From Streptomyces sp. ISL-98 (GTDB lineage: Bacteria; Actinomycetota; Actinomycetes; Streptomycetales; Streptomycetaceae): a stretch of DNA of 64,000 bases. A program made the translations under genes and the position numbers. Below, in pieces: positions 1 to 8,204 of the stretch. Location: contig NZ_JAGGPB010000035.1 in NCBI RefSeq assembly GCF_018614055.1, forward strand, positions 1 through 64,000, read 5' to 3'. A model generated the notes under the pieces. It saw nothing but the letters and a program-made list of their open reading frames with translations. It searched no databases and was not told where the DNA came from. The first letter of the stretch is position 1. The number at the start of each line of letters is the position of its first letter.

Positions 1-85
1 CCACACTCCGGGGGGCACCTCATGCGGCGGACCACCCCTGACCGATGTCAAGCAGTACATCGAGAACCAGCAGCGCCCCGTCTGA
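1..85 (+). CDS. 3' end of an unidentified gene cut by the window edge
   Basis: An open frame enters from the left edge and ends at TGA 83-85. Its last residues read TDVKQYIENQQRPV, a plausible helical protein tail. Nothing identifies the family and most of the gene is outside the window. The frame has typical high-GC codon use. It could be a chance frame, but a plus-strand gene ending here fits the hairpin that follows at 99-119. Confidence 0.4.
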   Translation, partial: HTPGGTSCGGPPLTDVKQYIENQQRPV

Positions 86-98
86 CCGTCACCACAAA

Positions 99-119
99 GG
101 CGCCGAGCCCTCCGGCGCT
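99..119. terminator. Hairpin, possible bidirectional terminator
   Basis: A 7-bp GC stem (GGCGCCG, 7-nt loop, CGGCGCT, with one G-T pair) lies 14 bases after the stop of the left-edge gene. Read on the minus strand the hairpin is followed by TTTG, so it could also close minus-strand transcription of the phosphoketolase stub. There is no long T tract. Confidence 0.4.
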
Positions 120-148
120 CCGCGCCACCGCCCATGGATGGCCTTCAC

Positions 149-168
149 CTCCGCCCTGAAGGACGGAG
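149..168 (-). repeat. IS200/IS605-like terminal hairpin remnant
   Basis: On the minus strand the bases read CTCCGTCC TTCA GGGCGGAG, an 8-bp stem with one G-T pair and a TTCA loop. This is very like the CCGTCCTTCAGGGCGG hairpins found at the right ends of IS200/IS605-type (tnpB) elements. It lies 12 bp beyond the stop of the truncated phosphoketolase frame. No transposase or TnpB coding sequence is present, so this would be only a scar. The match is from memory of the motif, not a search. Confidence 0.35.
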
Positions 169-180
169 CACTGGCCAAGA

Positions 181-294
181 TCAGAGATAGATCTGCCCGG
201 CGGCGAGGTAGTTGGCGGCCCTCCAGTGGGCGTCGAGGCCGTCCAGCTCCTCGCGGCTCAGCGCCACTCGCCCCCGAGGCTTGACTTTGGCCAT
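181..294 (-). pseudogene. xfp: Phosphoketolase N-terminal stub
   Basis: A GGAGG ribosome site six bases before ATG 294 opens a 37-codon frame. Its residues 18-37 (LDGLDAHWRAANYLAAGQIYL region) match the conserved start of xylulose-5-phosphate/fructose-6-phosphate phosphoketolase, normally about 790 residues long. In the family this stretch continues into the first thiamine-diphosphate domain, but here TGA follows directly after QIYL. No further phosphoketolase sequence is found in any frame between the stop and the left edge. The start region is intact, so the loss looks like a deletion or insertion event rather than slow decay. It cannot encode an active enzyme. Confidence 0.75.
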
Positions 295-317
295 GGATTC
301 CTCCGTAACGTCGATAC

Positions 318-1151
318 ATGGGAGACAAAAAGGGCACGGGCAAGGGCGCGGGCAAGCGCGAGAAGCTGCCGCGACCGCTGTACGAGCAGGAGCTGTACCG
401 GCTGCAGACCGAGCTCGCGAAGCTCCAGGAGTGGGTACGGGCCGAAGGTGCACGGGTTGTCGTGGTGTTCGAGGGGCGGGACGCGGCGGGCAAGGGAAGC
501 ACGATCAAACGGGTCACGGAACGCCTCAATCCGCGGGTCGCACGCATCGTCGCGCTGCCGCGGCCCACCGAGCGCGAGCGCACCCAGTGGTATTTCCAGC
601 GCTACACCCAGTACCTTCCCGCAGCGGGCGAAATAGTCCTGTTCGACCGGAGCTGGTACAACCGGGCCGGTGTCGAGCACGTCATGGGTTTCTGCACCGA
701 GGAGGAGCACCAGCGCTTCCTGCACCAGTGCCCGGTCTTCGAGCGGATGCTCGTGGAGGACGGCATCCTGCTGCGCAAATACTGGTTCTCGGTGAGCGAC
801 GAGGTGCAGGAGGAGCGGTTCCGCCGACGCCTGGAAGATCCCACCCGGCGCTGGAAGCTCTCCGCGATGGACCTGGAGTCGATCACCCGTTGGGAGGCGT
901 ACTCCCGGGCGAAGGACGAGATGTTCGTCCATACGGACATCCCTGAGGCCCCCTGGTACGTCGTCGAGAGCGACGACAAGCGCCGTGCCCGGCTGAACAT
1001 GATCGCCCACCTGCTGTCGAGCGTGCCGTACGAGCCGGTGCCCCCTCCGGACCTGGAACTGCCTCCGCGACCCCCGTCGAGCGGTTACGAAAGGCCGCCC
1101 CGTGGCCTGCAGACATACGTCCCCGATCACGCGGCAGGGCTGCGCGAGTAG
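318..1151 (+). CDS. ppk2: Polyphosphate kinase 2 (PPK2 family)
   Basis: A 277-residue P-loop kinase that transfers phosphate between polyphosphate and nucleotides in the cytosol. Walker A is GRDAAGKGS at residues 53-61. The family signature FDRSWYNRAGVE (lid and catalytic Asp/Arg) is at 109-120. The length and single domain fit class I PPK2. The N-terminal 20 residues are basic and low-complexity (GDKKGTGKGAGKREK). No clear Shine-Dalgarno precedes ATG 318, so translation may be leaderless or weak. The C-terminal 35 residues are proline-rich and probably disordered. The gene stands alone and diverges from the phosphoketolase stub. Direction (ATP use or NTP synthesis) cannot be told from the sequence. 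Confidence 0.93.
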   Translation: MGDKKGTGKGAGKREKLPRPLYEQELYRLQTELAKLQEWVRAEGARVVVVFEGRDAAGKGSTIKRVTERLNPRVARIVALPRPTERERTQWYFQRYTQYLPAAGEIVLFDRSWYNRAGVEHVMGFCTEEEHQRFLHQCPVFERMLVEDGILLRKYWFSVSDEVQEERFRRRLEDPTRRWKLSAMDLESITRWEAYSRAKDEMFVHTDIPEAPWYVVESDDKRRARLNMIAHLLSSVPYEPVPPPDLELPPRPPSSGYERPPRGLQTYVPDHAAGLRE

Positions 1152-1261
1152 GTTCAACTCGGGGTTTGCGCGCGTCGGCGTGATGATGGGTGTAGGAGTT
1201 GTTGCCGCCGCGCTCGTGCGGCAGTGCGGCTCCGCGGTCTGACCCGAAAGGGGCGGCAGCC

Positions 1262-2239
1262 ATGCACGCAACGGGAGTGAAGAGAACAGCCGCGGTTTCG
1301 GTCGCCACACTGGCGCTGCTGGTCCTGGCGGCTTGCGGTGACGGCAGCGGCCAGGGCGGCGGGACATCGCCTCCGCCCGACAACCGGGTTCCGTCCACCG
1401 AGAAGCCGGCGCCCGTACCGGACGACGCCCGCATCCTCGCCGTGAAGATCGACAACGTCCGGGCCGCCCGGCCGCCCACGGGACTGGACCGGGCGGACAT
1501 CGTCTACGTCGAGCAGGTCGAGTCCGGCCTCAGCCGCATACTCGCCGCCTACTCGTCCGACGTGCCGTCCGTCATCGGCCCGGTGCGCAGCGCCCGCGAG
1601 TCGGACCTGGAGCTGCTCCGGCAGTTCAACCGGCCGACGCTCGCCTACTCCGGTGCCCAGTCCAGACTCATTCCGCTCATCGAGGCGGCGCCGCTGGACG
1701 CACTGCCGCCGTCGAAGGCGCCGCGCGCGTACTTCCGCGGCGGCGACCGTCCGGCGCCCCACAACCTCTACCTGCGCCCCGGCGACACCCCGTACGACTC
1801 CTCCGGTGTGAACGCCGCCGAGAGCATCGGCCTCCGCTTCGCCGCCCCGCCGGCCGGCGGGAAAGTCGTGAAGGAGCGCACGGTCCGCTATCCCGCGGCA
1901 CGCTTCACCTTCACCTGGTCCGCGGACCAGCAGCGGTGGCTGGTCGCCATGGACGGCTCCCCCGCCCGTACGGCCGACGGGAAGCGGCTGAGCGCCGCCA
2001 ACGTCGTCGTGCAGGACGTGACCGTGCGGCCCTCGGCCTTCCGGGACCGGTCGGGCAGCCCGTCTCCGTTCACCGAGACCGTGGGGTCCGGCTCCGCGAC
2101 CGTCCTGCGGGGCGGCAGGGCGTACAACGCCGAATGGGGCAGGGACAAGGCGGAGTCCCGGACCGTGTTCACGACCCCGGACGGCAAGCGGATGACGTTC
2201 GCCTCCGGTCAGATCTGGATCGTGTACGCGGCACGGTGA
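1262..2239 (+). CDS. DUF3048 (YerB-type) lipoprotein
   Basis: A 325-residue secreted lipoprotein. ATG 1262 follows an AAAGGGG ribosome site. The basic N-region, hydrophobic stretch and lipobox VLAAC place the lipidated cysteine at residue 25, after which a Gly/Ser/Pro linker runs to about residue 48. The body carries DUF3048 landmarks: VKIDNVRAARPPTGLDRADIV, an IGPVRSARESD motif near residue 105 and a YxRGGDRPAPHNLY region. The family is found in the envelope of Firmicutes and Actinobacteria and its biochemical role is unknown. It is convergent with the ABC transporter operon, with 26 bases between stop codons. Confidence 0.88.
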   Translation: MHATGVKRTAAVSVATLALLVLAACGDGSGQGGGTSPPPDNRVPSTEKPAPVPDDARILAVKIDNVRAARPPTGLDRADIVYVEQVESGLSRILAAYSSDVPSVIGPVRSARESDLELLRQFNRPTLAYSGAQSRLIPLIEAAPLDALPPSKAPRAYFRGGDRPAPHNLYLRPGDTPYDSSGVNAAESIGLRFAAPPAGGKVVKERTVRYPAARFTFTWSADQQRWLVAMDGSPARTADGKRLSAANVVVQDVTVRPSAFRDRSGSPSPFTETVGSGSATVLRGGRAYNAEWGRDKAESRTVFTTPDGKRMTFASGQIWIVYAAR

Positions 2240-2265
2240 GGCGCGGCCGGGCCCGTACGGGGCTT

Positions 2266-3084
2266 CTACGGACGGTCGTCCTTGCCGGTCGCGTCCTCCG
2301 GGCCCGGCTGCTGAGCGGCGGCCGGGTCAAGGATGCGGTTGAGGAAGTTCCTGGTCCGCTCGTGCTGCGGGTCGACCACGACCTGGGCGGCCGGGCCCTC
2401 CTCGACGATCACGCCACCGTCCATGAACACCACCCGGTCGGCGACCTCGCGGGCGAAGCTCATCTCGTGGGTGACGACCATCATCGTCATGCCTTCCGAG
2501 GCGAGCACCCGCATGACGGCGAGGACGTCGCCGACGAGCTCCGGGTCGAGTGCGGAGGTCGGCTCGTCGAAGAGCATGACCTGGGGACTCATCACCAACG
2601 CCCGGGCGATGGCCACCCGTTGCTGTTGCCCGCCGGACAGCTGCGCGGGGTAGGCGTCCGCCTTCTCGGCCAGCCCGACACGGTCCAGGTTCTCGCGGGC
2701 GACCTCTGCCGCCCGTGCTTTGTCCCGGCCAAGGACGCGCCGCTGGGGCAGGGTGAGGTTCTTGGTCACTGTCACGTGCGGGAAGAGGTTGAACTGCTGG
2801 AAGACCATGCCGATGCGGCGGCGTACCGCGTCGATGTCGACGTCGAGGTCGGTGACCTCCGTGCCGCCGACGAAGACCTGGCCGGAGGTGGGCTCCTCCA
2901 GGAGGTTGACGCAGCGCAGCAGAGTCGACTTGCCCGAGCCGGAGGGGCCGATGACGCAGACCACCTCGCCCCTGGCGATGGTCAGGTCGATGCCCCGCAG
3001 GACCTCGTTGTCCCCGAACGACTTGTGCAGGCCCCGGATTTCGATCTCCGGGTGGTCGGTGGCCGTGCTGTCCGTCTTCTTCAC
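2266..3084 (-). CDS. Polar amino-acid ABC transporter, ATP-binding protein
   Basis: A 272-residue GlnQ/GluA-type ABC ATPase that powers uptake by the adjacent permease. Walker [10 protein letters not shown], the Q-loop QQFNLFPH, the signature [15 protein letters not shown], Walker [13 protein letters not shown] and the switch histidine VVTHEM are all intact. GTG 3084 directly abuts the TAA of the permease gene (TAAGTG), so the two are translationally coupled. This is the last gene of a binding protein-permease-ATPase operon. The last 25 residues are a hydrophilic tail. Glutamate or glutamine is the usual substrate, but the sequence alone does not fix it. Confidence 0.93.
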   Translation of the reverse strand: MKKTDSTATDHPEIEIRGLHKSFGDNEVLRGIDLTIARGEVVCVIGPSGSGKSTLLRCVNLLEEPTSGQVFVGGTEVTDLDVDIDAVRRRIGMVFQQFNLFPHVTVTKNLTLPQRRVLGRDKARAAEVARENLDRVGLAEKADAYPAQLSGGQQQRVAIARALVMSPQVMLFDEPTSALDPELVGDVLAVMRVLASEGMTMMVVTHEMSFAREVADRVVFMDGGVIVEEGPAAQVVVDPQHERTRNFLNRILDPAAAQQPGPEDATGKDDRP

Positions 3085-3885
3085 TTACCTGGCCTTGTCT
3101 GCTCGGGCTTCAAGGCGGCGTACCACGAAGCTCAGGGGCACGGTCACCAGCAGATAGCACAGGCCTGCGACCAGGATCGGGGTGGAGTTGGCGGTCTGGC
3201 TGGCCAGGTCCCTGCCGAATTTGGTCAGTTCGCGCTCCTGGAGCGTGACGCCGAGGAACAGCACCAGTGAGGAGTCCTTGAACAGCAGGACCAGTTCATT
3301 GGTCAGCGGCGGGATGACGATCCGGAACGCCTGCGGGATGATCACCGACACCATGGCCCTGGCGTGCGAGAAGCCCAGCGAACGGGCCGCCTCCATCTGC
3401 CCCTTCGGTACGGCCTGGATGCCGGCCCTGATCGTCTCCGCCATGTAGGCGGCGGCCACCAGTCCGAGGCCGAGGGCGACCTTGCCGTACGTATCGCCGG
3501 GGATTTCCGTTCCGGGGAACGCCAGCGGTACCGCGACGCCCACGAAGATGAAGATCAGCAGGGCGGGCAGGCCACGGAAGAACTCGATGTAGACACTGGC
3601 GACCCACCGGTAGGGCGCCACCGACGACAGCCGCATCAGCGCGATGACCAGGCCGAGTACGAGGCCGAACGCGAAACCGGAGAGCGTGTAGACCACCGTG
3701 TTGCGCAGGGCGGTGGTGATGATTTCGGGGAAGAGCTCTTCCGCGAGGTCCTTCTGTGCGAACTGGTTCTGCAGCCGGTCCCAGTCGGCCAGGAGACCGA
3801 TCAGGACCAGGACCGCGACGAACACCGCGTACTGGATGCCCTGCGAGACTCGGCGCCGCTGTCGCCTGGTGAGGCGAGAGGTCAC
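3085..3885 (-). CDS. Polar amino-acid ABC transporter, permease
   Basis: A 266-residue HisM/GlnP-type membrane permease with five or six predicted transmembrane helices, an SSLVLFLGVTLQEREL segment and the EAA loop (EAARSLGFSHARAMVSVIIP) that docks the ATPase. GTG 3885 overlaps the TGA of the upstream binding-protein gene by four bases (GTGA), which decides the start. The N-terminus is arginine-rich and cytoplasmic. There is one permease gene only, so the channel is probably a homodimer. It acts with the products at 3882-4724 and 2266-3084. Confidence 0.92.
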   Translation of the reverse strand: MTSRLTRRQRRRVSQGIQYAVFVAVLVLIGLLADWDRLQNQFAQKDLAEELFPEIITTALRNTVVYTLSGFAFGLVLGLVIALMRLSSVAPYRWVASVYIEFFRGLPALLIFIFVGVAVPLAFPGTEIPGDTYGKVALGLGLVAAAYMAETIRAGIQAVPKGQMEAARSLGFSHARAMVSVIIPQAFRIVIPPLTNELVLLFKDSSLVLFLGVTLQERELTKFGRDLASQTANSTPILVAGLCYLLVTVPLSFVVRRLEARADKAR

Positions 3886-4724
3886 GACTGGCCCTTGGGC
3901 AGCGGGCCGATCCACTGCTCGTACAGCTTCTTGTACGTGCCGTCGGCCTTGGCATCCTTGATGGCCTTGTCGATGGCGGCGCGCAGCTTCTCGTTGCCCT
4001 TCTTCACCGAGAAGCCGTACTGCTCGCCGGTCTCGATGTTCTGGCCGAGTGCGAACTGGTCGGCGTTGGCCTTGTCCTTGAGCCAGCCCTGGACGACGGG
4101 ATAGTCGATCACGACGGCGTCGACCTGGCCGGTGCGCAGACCGTTGAGCACGGCGTCGGAGCTTTCGAACGCGACAGGGTCGAAGCCCTGGCCCGTGGCG
4201 TAGCTCTCGCCGGTGGTCTCCGCCTGGGCGCCGAGCTTCTTCTTCATGGACTTCACGTCGGCCAGGGACTTGACGCCGCTCTTCTTGGTGGCGAGGAGAG
4301 CCTGGGTCGCGTCGAAGTAGGGGACCGAGAAGTCGACGTTCTTCTTGCGCTCGTCGGTGATGGTCATGCCGGCGGCCGCGAGGTCGCACTCGCCCGAGTT
4401 GAGGAACGCCCCTGTCTTGAAGTTCTCGAACGGGGTGTCGCGGATCTCCTGCTCGACCTTCAGGTTCTTCGCCACGATGTCGATGAGAGCCACGTCGAAG
4501 CCGACGACCTTGCCGCTCTGCTCGAACTGGAACGGCGGGTAGGGCAGGTGGGTGCAGGTGGTCAGCTTCCCCTTCTTGACCACGGGTACGCCGCCCGCTG
4601 CCTCGCCGGGCCCGTCGTCGTCCGAACCACAGCCGGCGACGAGGAACAGCCCGGCCGCGGCGACGCCTGCGGTCGCGAGGGTACGGATGCGGCGGGCGCG
4701 GTGACCGTTGGCCGTCCTGGACAC
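3882..4724 (-). CDS. Polar amino-acid ABC transporter, substrate-binding lipoprotein
   Basis: A 280-residue SBP_bac_3 lipoprotein that captures the amino acid outside the membrane. The basic N-terminus, hydrophobic core and lipobox VAGC give a lipidated Cys32. The mature part has the family pattern: LPYPPFQFE, VVGFDVALIDIVAK, CDLAAAGMTITDERKK and DFSVPYF, followed by GTYKKLYEQW near the end. GTG 4724 follows GGAGG at a good distance. It is the first gene of the three-gene importer operon. The ligand could be glutamate, glutamine or another polar amino acid. Confidence 0.92.
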   Translation of the reverse strand: MSRTANGHRARRIRTLATAGVAAAGLFLVAGCGSDDDGPGEAAGGVPVVKKGKLTTCTHLPYPPFQFEQSGKVVGFDVALIDIVAKNLKVEQEIRDTPFENFKTGAFLNSGECDLAAAGMTITDERKKNVDFSVPYFDATQALLATKKSGVKSLADVKSMKKKLGAQAETTGESYATGQGFDPVAFESSDAVLNGLRTGQVDAVVIDYPVVQGWLKDKANADQFALGQNIETGEQYGFSVKKGNEKLRAAIDKAIKDAKADGTYKKLYEQWIGPLPKGQS

Positions 4725-4864
4725 GGTTGACCTCCATGGGTGCGGGGGCGGCTGAGGAACGGAGCCCCGTCAGCCATGATCGTAGGGTAGCGGGGCGCTG
4801 CTGCGGGGGTGGCTGTGTGGGGTTCTTGCGCCAGTCGGGGCGCGCGGCGGGCGCGGTGACGGAT

Positions 4865-5344
4865 TCAGCCGAGTGTGGGGTAGCAGTACGCCCGGACCTC
4901 GGGCAGGTCCAACTCCGGACGCCAGGCGCGCAGTACGGCCGCCGACGGTGCGAAGAGCTGCGAGGGCACATCGGCTGCGGCGAACCACTCCCAGCGTGCG
5001 ATCTTCAGCGGTTCGGTGACGTGCGGGGCGCCCGCCGCCGTCTCCAGTACCGCGGCGGCGGTGACGCGGGTGATGCCGCCGGCGGCGTCCATCAGTACGG
5101 CGACGATCCGGACGGCGTCGGCGTCGGCGCGCAGCGCGGTCTCCTCCGCCAGCTCGCGCACGGCGGCGTCCTCGAAGCTCTCGCCCGGGTCGACCTTGCC
5201 GCCCGGCAGCTCCCAGCGGCCGTCGTGGCCGAGCCCCAGGAGGATGCGCCCGGCCGGGTCTACGACGATGACGCCGACGCCGGTCAGGGCGTTCGGCGTG
5301 GGGCGGGCGCGCTCGGGGCGTTCGGCCTCGGGGTGAGCCGTCAT
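4865..5344 (-). CDS. NUDIX hydrolase
   Basis: A 159-residue NUDIX-fold pyrophosphohydrolase. The Nudix box spans residues 49-71 (G-x5-E-x7-REL-x-EE-T), with the Mg2+-binding glutamates present and the usual final Gly replaced by Ala70. ATG 5344 is preceded by AGGAGGAAC. The protein resembles the compact MutT-like/CTP-pyrophosphohydrolase group (RWELPGGKVDPGES), so an oxidised or surplus nucleotide is the likeliest substrate. It diverges from the luciferase-fold gene across about 90 bp. Confidence 0.9.
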   Translation of the reverse strand: MTAHPEAERPERARPTPNALTGVGVIVVDPAGRILLGLGHDGRWELPGGKVDPGESFEDAAVRELAEETALRADADAVRIVAVLMDAAGGITRVTAAAVLETAAGAPHVTEPLKIARWEWFAAADVPSQLFAPSAAVLRAWRPELDLPEVRAYCYPTLG

Positions 5345-5435
5345 GTGTTCCTCCTGGGGCGGGAGCTTCGACGTGGCAGCGTAATCGTGCGCCCGCCGAT
5401 GTGCGGAGGTGGTCGGGCCGGGTGATGCTCGTGCT

Positions 5436-6251
5436 GTGACGGTGCCGACTCCTCTGCCCCTCCTGCTGGGTGCGAACGTCGATCCCGCCTGGTCCGATCC
5501 GCTGCGGGCGGTCGTGCGGGCCAGGCGGGTCGAGGAGGCGGGGCTCGATCTGATCACCCTCCAGGACCGTCCGTCGTTCTACGACCCGTGGGCCCTGACG
5601 AACTGGATCCTCGCGTCCACGGACCGGCTGCTGGTCCTGCCCACGGTCTTCAATCTGCCGCTGCGCCGGCGTGCCGTGGTCGCGAGGTCCGCGGCCACCG
5701 CGTACCTGCTGTCCGACGGGCGCGTGCAACTGGGTCTGGGGGCTCGTACGGGCGAGGTCCTCGACACGCTGAGCAACGGCATCGATGTCGTGCACGCGAT
5801 GTGGCGGGGTGAGCGGGACGAGCGGGAGGGCGTGACCGAAGGGCTGGGCATCTGGCTCGACGTGCTGGATCCGCGTGCGCTGCGGCTGCTCGGCGCGAAG
5901 GCCGACGGCTGGATCGCGTCGAGCAGCTATTTCGGCCCGGCCGAACTGCCCAGGGGCAATGGCCTGATCAAGGCGGGCGCGGAGGAGGCGGGCCGCGACC
6001 TGGCGGAGCTGACGCGGATGCGGAAGGTCTACAACGTCGCGGGGCTCATCGGGGCGGAGGCGGTCGATCCGTTTCACGGGTCGGTGCGGCAGTGGGCGAA
6101 TGCGCTGGTCACGTTGGTGCGGGAGGACGCGATGAATGCGTTCGTGTACTGGCCGGAGGACGACCACGACCGCCAGACGGAGATTTTCGCGGGCGAGGTG
6201 GCACCGCTGGTGCGGGAGACGGTGGGTGGCAGCGGGGGCGCGGCATCGTAG
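5436..6251 (+). CDS. LLM-class (luciferase-like) oxidoreductase, divergent
   Basis: About 271 residues with luciferase-like monooxygenase features: an N-terminal LLLGANVDPAWSDP strand, RVEEAGLDLITLQDRP, RLLVLPTVFNLPLRRRAVVARSAAT and GRVQLGLGARTGE. Such proteins are usually F420- or FMN-dependent and nearer 300-350 residues, so this one has lost part of the insertion after the fourth strand. Two in-frame GTG codons (5409 and 5436) could start it and neither has a strong ribosome site. The shorter is preferred because homology-like sequence begins just after it. The substrate is unknown. Confidence 0.75.
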   Translation: MTVPTPLPLLLGANVDPAWSDPLRAVVRARRVEEAGLDLITLQDRPSFYDPWALTNWILASTDRLLVLPTVFNLPLRRRAVVARSAATAYLLSDGRVQLGLGARTGEVLDTLSNGIDVVHAMWRGERDEREGVTEGLGIWLDVLDPRALRLLGAKADGWIASSSYFGPAELPRGNGLIKAGAEEAGRDLAELTRMRKVYNVAGLIGAEAVDPFHGSVRQWANALVTLVREDAMNAFVYWPEDDHDRQTEIFAGEVAPLVRETVGGSGGAAS

Positions 6252-6570
6252 GCCGGGTGGGGGAAAGAAACCGTCAGGCCGCAGCCCTGACCCTCCGCGC
6301 CGGTCAGGAGTGTGCCCTGTCGGCGCCTGCCCTGGCCCGGCTGTCGCTTCGCGGGTTTCTCCTCCGCCTTGCAGGCTGGACAGACGGGCTGGGCCTGCTT
6401 GCCGTACCGGGGGGTGAGACCGTGGCAGCGCACACGGCCCGACCTGCCGCGGCTCGCACCCCAGGAGCCGCTGCACCGTGGGCGACCGCACCGTCGAGCT
6501 TGCCTTGGGCGAAGGCTGCCGGCTGCCGTTCCCCGGCCGCTGACCGGGTGCTGTGCCGAGGGGCCGCGTG
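6252..6570. other. Intergenic stretch of 319 bases
   Basis: This GC-rich gap separates two 3' ends: the luciferase-fold gene (plus) and rmlD (minus). No convincing gene is present. On the minus strand about 6353-6431 reads as a short Cys/Lys-rich string (RCHGLTPRYGKQAQPVCPAC) that recalls small actinobacterial C-x-G...C-x2-C proteins. It has no ribosome site and its frame runs on antisense into the neighbouring gene, so it is at most a remnant. Confidence 0.4.
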
Positions 6571-7476
6571 TCAGGTGCTGACAGCAGCCCGGGCGAGAGC
6601 CGTGTGCAGAGCTGTCCGCCAGTGCGGCAACGCCGGCAGTCCCTCCCGATCCCAACGGAAGGTACCCAGCACGCTGTACGCCGGACGTGGCGCCGGCCGG
6701 GCGAATCGATCGCTGCTCACCGGCCGCACCCGGTCCGGGTCGGCGCCCAGCTCCTCGAAGACGGCCCGAGCCAACTCGTACCAGCTCGCCTCGCCCGCGC
6801 ACACGCAGTGGTAGATCCCCGGCGGCGCGCCGCGGACGACCAGGGCCAGGAGACCCTGGGCCAACTCATACGACCAGGTCGGTGAGCCGCGCTGGTCCGT
6901 CACCACCTCGACGGTGTCGCGGCTGCGTTCCAGCCGCGCCATCGTGCGGACGAAACTCGGCGCGTGCGCGCTGTACAACCACGCGCTGCGCACGACGTAT
7001 GCCTGCTCCGGCGCGGCCGTCAGGACGGCACGCTCCCCAGCGGCCTTCGTACGCCCGTACGCGCTGAGAGGGCCGACCGGAGCTTCCTCCGGATAGGGCG
7101 TGGTGGCGTCTCCGGGGAAGACGTAGTCGCTGGAAACATGGACGAGCCTCGCTCCGTGGGATTGCGCCACCGCCGCCAGAAATCCCGGAGCGGCCGCGTT
7201 GACCCGCAGGGCAGCCGGCTCGTCCTTCTCCGCCGCGTCGACTGCGGTGTACGCGGCGGCGTTGAAGATCACCAGGCGCGCGGCGCCCTCCCGCCGCGCG
7301 GAGGAGGCCCAGTCGCCCACGTACCGTTCCACTGCGACTGCGTCGCCGATGTCCAGATCCGCATGGCGCGGACCCCACACCGGCAGCACATCGGGCCGCG
7401 ATCCCAGTACGGTCACCAGGTCGTGCCCGAGCTGCCCATGCGCCCCGGTGACGAGCGCCGCCAGCCGGCCGCTCAC
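6571..7476 (-). CDS. rmlD: dTDP-4-dehydrorhamnose reductase
   Basis: A 301-residue SDR enzyme for the last step of dTDP-L-rhamnose synthesis, NAD(P)H-dependent reduction of dTDP-4-keto-L-rhamnose. Visible features are TGAHGQLGHDL (nucleotide binding), NAAAYTAVDAAEKDEP, HVSSDYVFPG, the catalytic YGRTKAAGE (YxxxK) and RSAWLYS. GTG 7476 overlaps the rmlC stop by four bases (GTGA), so the pair is translationally coupled. rmlB is transcribed divergently from the other side of rmlC. The length is normal. Confidence 0.95.
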   Translation of the reverse strand: MSGRLAALVTGAHGQLGHDLVTVLGSRPDVLPVWGPRHADLDIGDAVAVERYVGDWASSARREGAARLVIFNAAAYTAVDAAEKDEPAALRVNAAAPGFLAAVAQSHGARLVHVSSDYVFPGDATTPYPEEAPVGPLSAYGRTKAAGERAVLTAAPEQAYVVRSAWLYSAHAPSFVRTMARLERSRDTVEVVTDQRGSPTWSYELAQGLLALVVRGAPPGIYHCVCAGEASWYELARAVFEELGADPDRVRPVSSDRFARPAPRPAYSVLGTFRWDREGLPALPHWRTALHTALARAAVST

Positions 7477-8102
7477 GGGCCCGCTCCGGCCGGGTGCCCG
7501 GCGCTGTCGCGCAGGCTCGCGTACAACGCGCGGCAGTCGGCGTACCCGGGCAGCAGTCCGGCGTGCTCCGCCTCGCCCAGTGTCGGGGCGGCCAGATCCT
7601 TGGGGGACAGGATCGGTTCGCCCTCGACGCCCCACGGCACACCGATGGCCGGATCGAGCGGATTCACACCGAACTCCCGTTCGGGTGCGTACGGAGTCGA
7701 GCACAGGTAACTGACCGTGGCCTCCTCGCTCAAGGCCGCGAACGCATGGCCCAGCCCCTCGGCGATGTACACCGAGCGGCGTTCGACGCTGTGCAGCGGG
7801 ACGGTGGCGAACGCACCGAACATCGGAGAGCCGACCCGCAGATCCACGACGACGTCGAGCACGGCGCCGTGCTGACAGCTCACGTACTTCGCCTGCCCCG
7901 GCGGTACGGCCGCGCAGTGGATTCCCCGGATCACCCCCCGGCGAGAGGTTGAACAGTTGACCTGCGCGAGTGCCAGAGGATGCCCCACCGACCCGACCAA
8001 CGACTCCTGGACGAATTCTTCGGCGAAGACCCCGCGGTCGTCCCGGAACAGGCGAGGGGTCATCACAAAGGCATCAGGAATATCCAGCTCGCGTACCTCC
8101 AC
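7473..8102 (-). CDS. rmlC: dTDP-4-dehydrorhamnose 3,5-epimerase
   Basis: A 209-residue cupin-fold epimerase that converts dTDP-4-keto-6-deoxyglucose to dTDP-4-keto-L-rhamnose. The family pattern RGVIRGIH (catalytic His), PPGQAKYV (Lys), GAVLDVVVDLRVGSP, GLGHAFAAL and YLCSTPYAPERE is intact. GTG 8102 has GGAGG 12 bases upstream. The usual HFQ after the catalytic His reads HCAAVPPGQ, as in many actinobacterial forms. rmlC and rmlD form one transcript, divergent from rmlB across 102 bp. A plus-strand half-copy of the same gene lies at 10365-10784. Confidence 0.94.
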   Translation of the reverse strand: MEVRELDIPDAFVMTPRLFRDDRGVFAEEFVQESLVGSVGHPLALAQVNCSTSRRGVIRGIHCAAVPPGQAKYVSCQHGAVLDVVVDLRVGSPMFGAFATVPLHSVERRSVYIAEGLGHAFAALSEEATVSYLCSTPYAPEREFGVNPLDPAIGVPWGVEGEPILSPKDLAAPTLGEAEHAGLLPGYADCRALYASLRDSAGHPAGAGP

Positions 8103-8204
8103 TCTTCAAGCCTGCCTCCGGTCGAAAGGGTTCGCGAGCGGGGGCGGCGTAACGTGGAAGGAGGCGAGCCACCCTGGAAAGACCGATCCGAGCTGGAGAG
8201 ACGG

